Assembly: GCF_011319475.1 (NCBI RefSeq)
Contig: NZ_RCMC01000153.1
Span: 2,502 to 7,852 of the forward strand
Direction: 5' to 3'
DNA from: Candidatus Nitrosotalea sp. FS
GTDB taxonomy: Archaea > Thermoproteota > Nitrososphaeria > Nitrososphaerales > Nitrosopumilaceae
Length of the DNA stretch: 5,351 nucleotides
Below, one piece after another: positions 1 through 4,622 of the stretch. A model generated the notes under the pieces. That model had not been told where the DNA came from. It did not search any database and saw only the letters and a program-made list of their open reading frames with translations. Each line of letters opens with the position of its first letter. Position 1 is the first letter of the stretch. The position numbers and the translations under genes were made by a program.

Positions 1-131
1 GAGCTGCCTTCATTTTTTACTTGTTTTGTGACCTTGCTGCCTTTCTCACTGTATCCACATTTGGGGCATACAAATTCAGAGTCAGAGCTATCTATCTTTA
101 GCCGTGCCTGACACTTGGGACAGAATTTCAT
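1..131 (-). CDS. tfs: Transcription factor S (TFS, Rpb9/TFIIS-like), C-terminus cut off by window edge
   Basis: Only the first 43 residues are inside the window. They begin MKFCPKC and form a zinc ribbon with Cys4, Cys7, Cys22 and Cys25 (CPKC ... CPKCGY), the N-terminal ribbon of archaeal TFS, followed by a lysine- and serine-rich linker. By family knowledge TFS binds archaeal RNA polymerase and stimulates cleavage of backtracked transcripts through a second, C-terminal TFIIS-type ribbon; that half lies outside the window, so the catalytic acidic pair cannot be checked. The ATG (129-131) directly follows the rpoL stop codon with no gap, so the two are almost certainly cotranscribed and translationally coupled. 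Pairing with rpoL supports TFS over an unrelated zinc ribbon. Alternative: another Rpb9/RpoM-like paralogue, since archaea can carry several TFS copies. Confidence 0.85.
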   Translation of the reverse strand, partial: MKFCPKCQARLKIDSSDSEFVCPKCGYSEKGSKVTKQVKNEGS

Positions 132-413
132 TTAGACACCTTTAATTTTAGAAAAAATTGCTTTTTTTAATTCGTCTGTATATTCAATGGCAGTCTTTGT
201 TGCCTTTTCGATTTCCTTGATTGGATTTCCTTTTGAAGTGTTTACTCGCATTGCAAGTTGTTTGGTAAGAGGGTGTTTCAAGACTACACCTGCAAACTCT
301 ACAGTAGGATCCTTGAGCATCTCATATTGTACTATATAGAGAGTGCTGATGTCGGATTTTACTATGTCCAATTGAACCTCCTTTGGAGAAGATTTTTTCA
401 GTAGAACATCCAT
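132..413 (-). CDS. rpoL: DNA-directed RNA polymerase subunit Rpo11 (RpoL)
   Basis: This 93-residue protein matches the usual size of about 90 aa for archaeal Rpo11, the homologue of eukaryotic Rpb11. Rpo11 pairs with Rpo3 in the alpha-like assembly platform of RNA polymerase. The diagnostic core is visible: a DISTLYIVQYEMLKDP segment (about residues 21-36), then VEFAGVVLKHPL (38-49), a strand ending in MRVNT, and a C-terminal amphipathic helix rich in Lys and Glu (about 64-92). The frame stays open upstream to 587, but I chose the ATG at 411-413. The homology starts there, the upstream extension is antisense to another gene, and a TATA element (TTTATA on the minus strand, 441-446) is centred about 30 nt upstream, giving a nearly leaderless mRNA. 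The stop abuts the tfs start. Identification is by motif recognition; I am confident in it. Confidence 0.93.
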   Translation of the reverse strand: MDVLLKKSSPKEVQLDIVKSDISTLYIVQYEMLKDPTVEFAGVVLKHPLTKQLAMRVNTSKGNPIKEIEKATKTAIEYTDELKKAIFSKIKGV

Positions 414-440
414 GTAAGTCAAAAAAATACTTATTGAGGA

Positions 441-446
441 TATAAA
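441..446 (-). promoter_or_regulatory. TATA box of the rpoL-tfs operon
   Basis: The minus strand reads TTTATA, centred about 30 nt before the rpoL ATG at 413. This matches archaeal TBP-site spacing for a transcript starting at or a few bases ahead of the start codon. The 46-nt gap to the divergent gene at 460 must also hold that gene's promoter. A weaker AT-rich stretch (plus strand ACTTATT, 429-435) lies about 28 nt before the TTG at 460 and is the candidate for it. Confidence 0.55.
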
Positions 447-459
447 CCATCCCCAATAG

Positions 460-1003
460 TTGACTAGCGATAAAAATGCAATAAGCGGAGTCTCTCTAGG
501 GAAATCCTCCGATAAGCCAAGAATAGAAGACAGCGTTACAATAAATGTAAAATTTTCTATTACAGGAGCCATCAGAGAAGCCTTCAATGAGAGAAATTGG
601 GAAAAAGCTTACAATAATCATGACAACACCTTCAAGCTAAAATACGGAGTAAAGCTCCACACCGGTGGACTCCGAAAGAAGGAGATTGGCAAGCCCCTAG
701 ATACGTACAAGAAAGTTGCCCTTTTTTGGACTCGAAACCCTAAGCTGACTCAGATGGCAGAGAAAAAGGTCTGGGTACAGGTTTCAAAGAATTTTGAACC
801 AACTATTCCAAATAGCCAATCCGAAGCACAAACAGCTATTTCTTGACTTTGATGAAAAAATACAATTTAATGCATCAGAGCTTGGAGTGGGTAAGCACAA
901 GATAGGAGCCGAAGTTTACGTCTCTTGGTACAAACATGATTATGCAGACCAATTTGATGAAACTGCACACTCTAAAGAAATCGAGATCGAAGTTACCAAA
1001 TAA
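460..1003 (+). CDS. Unrecognised protein of about 180 aa, reading frame broken near 810-845
   Basis: I do not recognise this protein. The first part runs in frame from TTG 460 to a TGA at 844-846. The second part is open in the +1 frame from 749 and ends at the TAA at 1001-1003. Both halves look coding: the first carries FKLKYGVKLHTGGLRKK and VALFWTRNPKLTQMAEKKVW, the second FNASELGVGKHKIGAEVYVSWYKH and a charged C-terminus ending EIEIEVTK. Removing one base between about 810 and 845 fuses them, for example at AAA 829-831 or TTT 839-841. The joined protein is soluble, has no signal peptide or membrane helix, and is rich in alternating beta-like segments, so an Ig-like or other beta-sandwich fold is possible but only a guess. 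No ATG starts the first frame; TTG 460 is the first codon after an in-frame TAG. It is divergent from rpoL. The break may be sequencing error, decay, or +1 recoding (see findings). Confidence 0.6.
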
Positions 1004-1006
1004 GAG

Positions 1007-1013
1007 ATATAAA
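1007..1013 (+). promoter_or_regulatory. Candidate TATA box for the 48-aa protein gene
   Basis: ATATAAA is centred about 25 nt before ATG 1035, the spacing seen at other promoters in this window. A Shine-Dalgarno-like GGTGG (1024-1028) also lies 6 nt before the ATG. The gene could therefore be read from its own leaderless transcript or from a transcript continuing out of the upstream gene. Confidence 0.4.
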
Positions 1014-1034
1014 CGGAATTATTGGTGGATCGAT

Positions 1035-1181
1035 ATGGCAAAATTCGATGGACTTAGAGGACAAGAACTGCTTGAAGTAGAAGAGAAAAACGGCGAAGTA
1101 ACTTTGATCTTCAAGGATAACAGGTTTTTGTTTATCAAGCTTGAAGACGGCAAAATGGTAACTACATCCATACCAGAGTAA
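1035..1181 (+). CDS. Small unrecognised 48-aa protein
   Basis: The predicted product starts MAKFDGLRGQELLEVEEKNG and continues with alternating hydrophobic and charged residues (VTLIFKDNRFLFIKLEDGK), ending TTSIPE. That pattern suggests a compact three- or four-stranded beta-sheet. There are no cysteines, metal motifs, membrane segment or signal peptide, and I do not recognise a family. The frame is open upstream to 936, but that part overlaps the preceding gene and reads as low-quality basic sequence. ATG 1035 is supported by GGTGG at 1024-1028 and the TATA-like element at 1007-1013. It lies 31 nt after the preceding gene and ends 2 nt before the stop of the convergent phosphatase gene. That tight fit, and clean beta-strand periodicity, are the main reasons to believe it is a real gene. 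Confidence 0.6.
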   Translation: MAKFDGLRGQELLEVEEKNGEVTLIFKDNRFLFIKLEDGKMVTTSIPE

Positions 1182-1183
1182 AC

Positions 1184-1678
1184 TTACTTGTTTAGGAATT
1201 TGTAGTACAGACCTATTGCTATTTCCTGTGATTCAGACTGGATAGAACCAGGTCTTTCTTTTCGTACTTTTTGTATGGCATTTTTTGCAGATATTTTTTC
1301 ATATTTGACAAGATAACAAGCAAGAATAGTGCCAGTTCTTCCAATACCTGCTGCACAGTGAACCATGACAGGCTCATTGTTTTCAATTCTATTTCGAATA
1401 AACTCAACTGCTTCATCAATTTGTTCCATGTCAGGTGCAGAGTAGTCCTCCGTTGGAACATGGAGATATTTTACATTCGCTACCCAAGATTCTGGAAGTG
1501 AGTCCTCAGTCATTGTGACAATTGATTTTACTCCTTGTTTTAGTATCCAATCTATTTCAGAAACAGATGTTGGCATTCCACTGCCAGCCAATTTGTTATT
1601 TATCAGCCAACTAAAGTTTGTGGGTTTTTTTGTAATTTTGCCATGCACTCTTCGCCAGATGTTTCCTGGTTTGCTCAT
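1184..1678 (-). CDS. Dual-specificity / tyrosine protein phosphatase, DUSP23 (VHZ)-like
   Basis: This 164-residue cysteine-dependent phosphatase carries the P-loop HCAAGIGRTG, with nucleophile Cys108 and phosphate-binding Arg114. The likely general acid is Asp78 in PTEDYSAPD, placed as in the VHZ group. The N-terminus contains NFSWLINNKLAGSGMP (21-36) and the tail ACYLVKYEKIS ... RKERPGSIQ, both closely resembling the small eukaryotic/archaeal DUSP23 group, so the protein is complete at the usual size. It should hydrolyse phosphotyrosine and possibly phosphoserine/threonine or other phosphoesters in the cytoplasm; the substrate cannot be told from sequence. ATG 1678 is supported by a TATATA element centred about 27 nt upstream. 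It lies downstream of the ferredoxin gene on the same strand, but has its own promoter and a T-rich stretch between them, so it is probably a separate unit. Confidence 0.88.
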   Translation of the reverse strand: MSKPGNIWRRVHGKITKKPTNFSWLINNKLAGSGMPTSVSEIDWILKQGVKSIVTMTEDSLPESWVANVKYLHVPTEDYSAPDMEQIDEAVEFIRNRIENNEPVMVHCAAGIGRTGTILACYLVKYEKISAKNAIQKVRKERPGSIQSESQEIAIGLYYKFLNK

Positions 1679-1701
1679 AGGATATCATGGTAAATGGTAC
1701 C

Positions 1702-1707
1702 ATATAT
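1702..1707 (-). promoter_or_regulatory. TATA box of the phosphatase gene
   Basis: ATATAT is centred about 27 nt before ATG 1678. The perfect 10-bp palindrome ATGGTACCAT (1694-1703) overlaps its start-proximal edge. Its position between the TBP site and the transcript start would suit a repressor site, though no regulator is known. Confidence 0.5.
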
Positions 1708-1725
1708 GTAGAAAACTACGTCTAG

Positions 1726-1746
1726 AAAGAAAAATAAGAAAAAGAG
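1726..1746 (-). terminator. T-rich terminator after the ferredoxin gene
   Basis: On the minus strand, starting 17 nt after the ferredoxin stop, there is a pyrimidine tract with T5, T5 and T3 runs and no hairpin. Archaeal termination commonly uses such U-rich tracts. This one would separate ferredoxin transcription from the phosphatase promoter downstream. Confidence 0.45.
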
Positions 1747-1762
1747 AATTGTTTTTGAGGAC

Positions 1763-2062
1763 TTAATCGATTAGTTCAGTCCAACCTTTTACGAACACAG
1801 AGTTTCTATAGAGTGGTACTGGTTGACCTGGAGTAAAGTCCATTGGTCTCATCCAGAAGATTGCCTTTGTTGGGCATACACCTATGCATGCACCATCTGA
1901 AATGCATCTTTCTGGATAAAATACAAATGCTTTACCTCTCTTCCAGCCTTCTACTGGTTTTACTCTTAATACGTCTGGGCCTAGTGATGTACAAATCTCT
2001 ACACAGAGTGCACATCCTATGCACATTTGTTCGCCTATATCTGGAATAATTCCAACTGGCAT
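1763..2062 (-). CDS. Two-cluster ferredoxin with a CxxDxxC second motif
   Basis: This 99-residue soluble electron carrier has two iron-sulphur motifs. The first is CIGCALCVEIC (Cys13, 16, 19, 23), a complete CxxCxxCxxxC. The second is CISDGACIGVCP, in which the second Cys position is Asp. By the usual crossed ligation, cluster I has four Cys ligands while cluster II has three Cys plus Asp. Asp at this place is known from Pyrococcus furiosus ferredoxin and Desulfovibrio ferredoxin III, and favours a [3Fe-4S] or labile, interconvertible [4Fe-4S] cluster. A Gly/Pro/Lys-rich stretch separates the motifs, and a C-terminal extension of about 32 residues (WMRPMDFTPGQP to WTELID) follows. I chose ATG 2062 rather than the in-frame ATG 2164 because homology begins there and a TATA box is centred about 28 nt upstream, inside the longer version. 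Redox partners are not shown by the context. Confidence 0.88.
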   Translation of the reverse strand: MPVGIIPDIGEQMCIGCALCVEICTSLGPDVLRVKPVEGWKRGKAFVFYPERCISDGACIGVCPTKAIFWMRPMDFTPGQPVPLYRNSVFVKGWTELID

Positions 2063-2085
2063 GGAAGTTCTTTTGAAAAAGATCT

Positions 2086-2093
2086 TAATATAA
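2086..2093 (-). promoter_or_regulatory. TATA box of the ferredoxin gene
   Basis: The minus strand reads TTATATTA, centred about 28 nt before ATG 2062, giving a leaderless or nearly leaderless mRNA. An imperfect inverted repeat (2117-2125 with 2138-2146) lies 25-60 nt further upstream, where an activator or competing regulator could bind. Confidence 0.55.
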
Positions 2094-2116
2094 CTTGCTG
2101 AAAAATGGCATGTTAT

Positions 2117-2146
2117 AACGGCGTTTGGCAATTTTATAACACCGTT
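2117..2146. repeat. Imperfect inverted repeat in the ferredoxin/parvulin divergent region
   Basis: AACGGCGTT (2117-2125) and AACACCGTT (2138-2146) are inverted copies matching at 8 of 9 positions, with a 12-nt AT-rich spacer. It sits in the 170-bp gap between two divergent genes, upstream of both TATA boxes. The one mismatch would be a G-U pair in minus-strand RNA, but no transcript is expected there. The remainder of this gap shows nothing else I can support beyond a weak CATTC/GAATG pair (2162-2181). Confidence 0.35.
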
Positions 2147-2204
2147 AATTTTAGATCGGCTCATTCCAAATCTTTAGAATGACAATTGTTGGAACCGACG
2201 TTTT

Positions 2205-2212
2205 TTTATAAT
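2205..2212 (+). promoter_or_regulatory. TATA box of the parvulin gene
   Basis: TTTATAAT is centred about 25 nt before ATG 2233 and is preceded by a further T run. No Shine-Dalgarno sequence precedes the ATG (the leader is AATCAAAAAACC), consistent with a leaderless transcript. Confidence 0.6.
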
Positions 2213-2232
2213 TTATTGCCAATCAAAAAACC

Positions 2233-2508
2233 ATGGGAAGTAAAATTCACTGTGCACATATCTTGGTTGAAAAGCTAAGTGTTGCGCAAGATCTTAAGAC
2301 AAGAATTTCAAAGGGCGAAAGTTTTGCAAATCTTGCCAAAGAACATTCTCTTGATGTATCAAAAAAGAGAGGCGGAGATCTTGGATTTTTTTCAAGAGGT
2401 GCAATGGTGTCAGAATTTGAAAAAGCTGCTTTTGCATTAGAAAAAGGACAAGTCTCTGATATTGTAAAAACCCAGTTTGGGTATCATATCATAAAAAGGC
2501 TAGACTAG
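2233..2508 (+). CDS. Parvulin-type peptidyl-prolyl cis-trans isomerase, single domain
   Basis: This 91-residue protein is one complete parvulin domain with no signal peptide or extra module, the same plan as CsPinA of Cenarchaeum symbiosum and NmPin of Nitrosopumilus maritimus. It should speed cis-trans isomerisation of X-Pro bonds in protein folding. Visible hallmarks are HILVEK with His9 near the N-terminus, Asp41 in the place of the Pin1 active-site Cys, GGDLGFFSRGAM (48-58), Met58 and Phe62 lining the proline pocket, and the C-terminal FGYHIIK with His85. The basic residues that give Pin1 its phosphate preference are not evident, so it is likely not phospho-specific. ATG 2233 is fixed by the leaderless-type promoter and by homology from residue 4 on. 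Its last 9 nt overlap the end of the convergent RecA-fold gene. Confidence 0.92.
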   Translation: MGSKIHCAHILVEKLSVAQDLKTRISKGESFANLAKEHSLDVSKKRGGDLGFFSRGAMVSEFEKAAFALEKGQVSDIVKTQFGYHIIKRLD

Positions 2509-3063
2509 CGGAATCAGATTTGAAGGTATAACGAGCTTGCAAGAGTCGCTAGGCATGCTCAATACGATGCCTTCTTTTCCATATTCAAGAAGGATTTTTT
2601 TACTATTTTTTGTTTCAACAAGGCGTTTTCCCGTAGGTGACAAGATCCAGCCTTCCTCTTTTTTGTATCGGACCATACTTGTAACAACAAGATAGGATTT
2701 GGTCATCCTTGTTATGCTTGCAAGCAACATCATGATAGACATGACAGTCTTGCCAAGGTTCTTTTTTTGATTCAAGATATTGTAGAGCCCATTTAGTGAA
2801 TCCACAACAACTATGGTTTGAGATAGACTTGCCTTTACTAGGATCTCTTTGATCATCTGATACAAAGTCTCACTAGTTGGTTGGAAGAGTGTAACATTTT
2901 TTTCAGCAGCAAGCATCTCTGAAACCACGTACCCGCTATATAGCAAGTCAAGATCCAAGTACAAGACTTCAAGTTTTGTATCGTGGACTAGTTTTGAGAT
3001 AAATCCAGCTTTTAGAAATGGATCAGGGTAAAATACAGAATTGATTAGATTTTGCTCTAACAT
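2500..3063 (-). CDS. RecA-superfamily-like protein lacking a Walker A motif
   Basis: The 187-residue product follows the RecA/RadB/KaiC core order. A strand LEVLYLDLDLLYSGYV (31-46) matches the RecA-type VLYIDTE strand. A helix-rich part follows, then a Walker B-like strand TIVVVDSLNG (83-92) with Asp88, a long hydrophobic helix (106-119), SYLVVTSMVR (123-132), and a C-terminal GKRLVE ... KKILLEYGKEGIVLSM typical of the last strands. Where GxxGxGKT should be there is only FYPDPFLKAGFISKLV, so ATP binding is probably lost or altered. It may be a non-catalytic partner of a recombinase or KaiC-type protein; this is inference. I prefer ATG 3063. The frame reaches a TTG at 3114, but the likely TATA box (3104-3111) falls inside that version. 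It is divergent from the aminotransferase gene and overlaps the parvulin gene by 9 nt at its 3' end. Confidence 0.6.
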   Translation of the reverse strand: MLEQNLINSVFYPDPFLKAGFISKLVHDTKLEVLYLDLDLLYSGYVVSEMLAAEKNVTLFQPTSETLYQMIKEILVKASLSQTIVVVDSLNGLYNILNQKKNLGKTVMSIMMLLASITRMTKSYLVVTSMVRYKKEEGWILSPTGKRLVETKNSKKILLEYGKEGIVLSMPSDSCKLVIPSNLIPLV

Positions 3064-3103
3064 TGTTTGCAAATTTAATTTTGGCTGAGCGCCATCGCTA
3101 GGA

Positions 3104-3111
3104 TTTTTAAA
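3104..3111. promoter_or_regulatory. Possible bidirectional TATA element between divergent genes
   Basis: TTTTTAAA contains the self-complementary TTTAAA (3106-3111). It is about 36-38 nt before ATG 3145 on the plus strand and about 45 nt before ATG 3063 on the minus strand. Expected start sites would leave leaders of roughly 10 and 18 nt respectively, longer than at neighbouring promoters. No other good TATA element is visible in the 81-nt gap, apart from TAATATAATA directly before ATG 3145, which is too close to serve. Confidence 0.35.
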
Positions 3112-3144
3112 CAATGCAAAAGACTAGTAGATTGTAATATAATA

Positions 3145-4286
3145 ATGAATTTAGATTATTCCCAAGATTTTCCATACAAAGAAAGAATCTACCTAAACAA
3201 TGCCTCCACTTCTAGGATGCCAAGGCCAAGCATAGCTTCAATGAATGATTTTCTTGTAAAGTACAACGAACTTGGCCCAGATTCAGAGGCCTCTGATAAC
3301 TATGTGAGGGAAAGGCTTGCAAACCTACGAAAAGAAATTTCAGGGCTGATTAAATGCAGGCCTGAAGAGGTGGTGCTTACCCAGAGTGTTACAGATGGAA
3401 TAAACTTTGTAGCAAACGGATTGAAACTAGCTCCCAATTCCAATATCGTTATACGTGGCTCAAATCACGAGCATCCAGCAAATCACTATCCATGGGTCAG
3501 AGCCGGTCAAAGAGTCGAATTAAGAAATTTGCCAATAAATGAGACAGGTTATTTTGAACCAAATGTTTTTGCAGATACAATTGACAAAAACACAGGACTT
3601 GTTTCTCTCAGCCATGCGCTGTTTAACACTGGTGCAATAGTTCCTGTCGAAGAAATTGGCAAGATACTTTCAGAAAAAAATATACCATATTTTGTTGATG
3701 CAGCCCAGACTATTGGTTGTATCAGTGATGTAGATGTAAACAAGATCAACTGTAATTTCATGTCCTTTAACGGCTCCAAGTGGTTGTGTGGTCCAATGGG
3801 TATGGGCATTTTTTTTGCAGAAAAGATTCAAGCGAACTAATTGAGCCACTCCAGATTGGTGGAGAGTCTGCCATATTTCATGAAGACAAGGTTGCACACA
3901 AAGAAATGCCTGCCAGGTTTCAAGCAGGTTTTCGAAACTGGTCAGGTGCAGCAGGCCTTGAGGCATCAATAATTTATCTCAAAAAAATCGGAATTTCAGC
4001 TATCAGAGAGAGAAACATCAAGCTTGCAGAACTATTACGTCAGGAAATTTCAAAAATTAGTGGCGCAATTCTGTATGGTCCAGAGGAAAAGGAAAGGCGT
4101 ACAAGCATAGTTTCCTTTTCAATTCAAGGCCAAGATTCAAAGACATTGGTTGCAAGACTAGAGAAAAATAACATCATACTTGCGGTAAGAGATATCTTTT
4201 CTAAAAAAATTGTAAGAGCTTCGCCTCATTTTTACAATACAGAATCAGAAATTCACGCTATGATAGATACGATAAAGAAAGGTTAG
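3145..4286 (+). CDS. Class V PLP aminotransferase-fold enzyme (epimerase/desulfurase-like), frameshifted
   Basis: The intact protein would be about 380 residues, normal for the family. The first 231 codons are in one frame, which stops at 3838-3840. The rest, from about 3817, is in another frame and runs to the TAG at 4284-4286. One added base in T8 (3809-3816) or A4 (3821-3824) restores a continuous GMGIFF-x-x-KDSSELIEPL sequence. Fold-type I hallmarks are an N-terminal IYLNNASTS, a cofactor-stacking region EHPANHYPW (109-117), FVDAAQTIG with Asp185 and Gln188, and the PLP lysine Lys212 in NGSKWLCGP. Near the C-terminus VRASPHFYNTESEI matches class V enzymes, but the catalytic-Cys loop of SufS/IscS-type cysteine desulfurases is absent. 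An isopenicillin-N-epimerase-like or other aminotransferase role is therefore likelier than desulfuration. Substrate is unknown. The two 3' ends of this and the RAM-domain gene overlap by 4 nt. Confidence 0.82.
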
Positions 4287-4543
4287 GACTTTTCTTGCTC
4301 TTCGATTACCATCATGGTCAAGGTAGAGTAAACCTTGTCTATCTTTCTAATCTTATTTGTGATGATACTTCTTAGGAGATCCATTGAACCTGCAGTTATC
4401 TTTACTATGATATCATAGACGCCGTACACACCTTGAATCTCATATTGGATGCCTTTTTCGCCTCCAAGTATCTGCTTTATCTTCTGAATTATGGCAACAT
4501 CTGAGCCTAGATCAGAATTGATCAAGATGTAAGTAGTTGGCAT
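4283..4543 (-). CDS. Stand-alone Lrp/AsnC ligand-binding (RAM) domain protein
   Basis: This 86-residue protein is a complete RAM domain (beta-alpha-beta-beta-alpha-beta) with no helix-turn-helix. MPTTYILINSDLG forms the first strand. A helix (14-27), the family signature GVYGVYDIIVKI (38-49), a second helix SMDLLRSIITNKIRKI (53-68) and the last strand KVYSTLTMMVI (70-80) follow. In this family RAM domains bind amino acids or similar effectors and make dimers to octamers. Single-domain versions may act as effector-sensing partners of full Lrp proteins or directly as metabolic sensors. Archaea of this group carry many of them. ATG 4543 is supported by a TATA-like element centred about 25 nt upstream and by family length. 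A dyad with flanking direct repeats lies just upstream (4579-4607). It converges with the aminotransferase gene, sharing TTAG. Confidence 0.88.
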   Translation of the reverse strand: MPTTYILINSDLGSDVAIIQKIKQILGGEKGIQYEIQGVYGVYDIIVKITAGSMDLLRSIITNKIRKIDKVYSTLTMMVIEEQEKS

Positions 4544-4564
4544 GTACTAATTCCAGTTTCACGA

Positions 4565-4571
4565 TATTTAA
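4565..4571 (-). promoter_or_regulatory. TATA box of the RAM-domain gene
   Basis: The minus strand reads TTAAATA, centred about 25 nt before ATG 4543, giving a near-leaderless transcript. The dyad at 4581-4601 starts 10 nt upstream of it, next to where TFB would bind. Confidence 0.5.
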
Positions 4572-4578
4572 CCTTTGA

Positions 4579-4607
4579 TTACAATTTGAAATCAAATTTG
4601 TTACAAT
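4579..4607. repeat. Operator-like dyad flanked by direct repeats
   Basis: ACAATTTGA (4581-4589) and TCAAATTTGT (4592-4601) form a near-perfect dyad with one extra A in the right arm. TTACAAT occurs at both ends (4579-4585 and 4601-4607), 22 bp apart, about two helical turns. It lies between the radical SAM stop and the RAM-gene TATA box, so it may be an operator or, less likely, part of a terminator. Confidence 0.4.
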
Positions 4608-4622
4608 CTCTGAAATATCATT

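Noticed and set aside
414..587. N-terminal extension of rpoL with two hydrophobic stretches, which would make a 151-aa membrane-like protein
   Set aside because: It is antisense to the gene starting at 460, contains the rpoL TATA box, and Rpo11 homology and normal length start at ATG 413.
1271..1766. Plus-strand open frames across the phosphatase gene
   Set aside because: Antisense to the conserved phosphatase P-loop and other motifs; Cys/Phe-rich translations look like shadows.
2063..2164. N-terminal extension of the ferredoxin from ATG 2164
   Set aside because: The extension holds the TATA box at 2086-2093 and an inverted repeat, and is not ferredoxin-like; ATG 2062 fits better.
3064..3114. 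TTG start at 3114 for the RecA-fold gene
   Set aside because: It would place the only good TATA-like element inside the coding region; ATG 3063 is preferred, though not proven.
3549..3969. Long open frames on the minus strand inside the aminotransferase gene
   Set aside because: They are antisense to clearly conserved PLP-enzyme motifs on the plus strand and show no recognisable protein character.
4351..4365. C-box-like GTGATGA that might mark a C/D box guide RNA
   Set aside because: No matching D box at a suitable distance, and it lies within the RAM-domain coding region.
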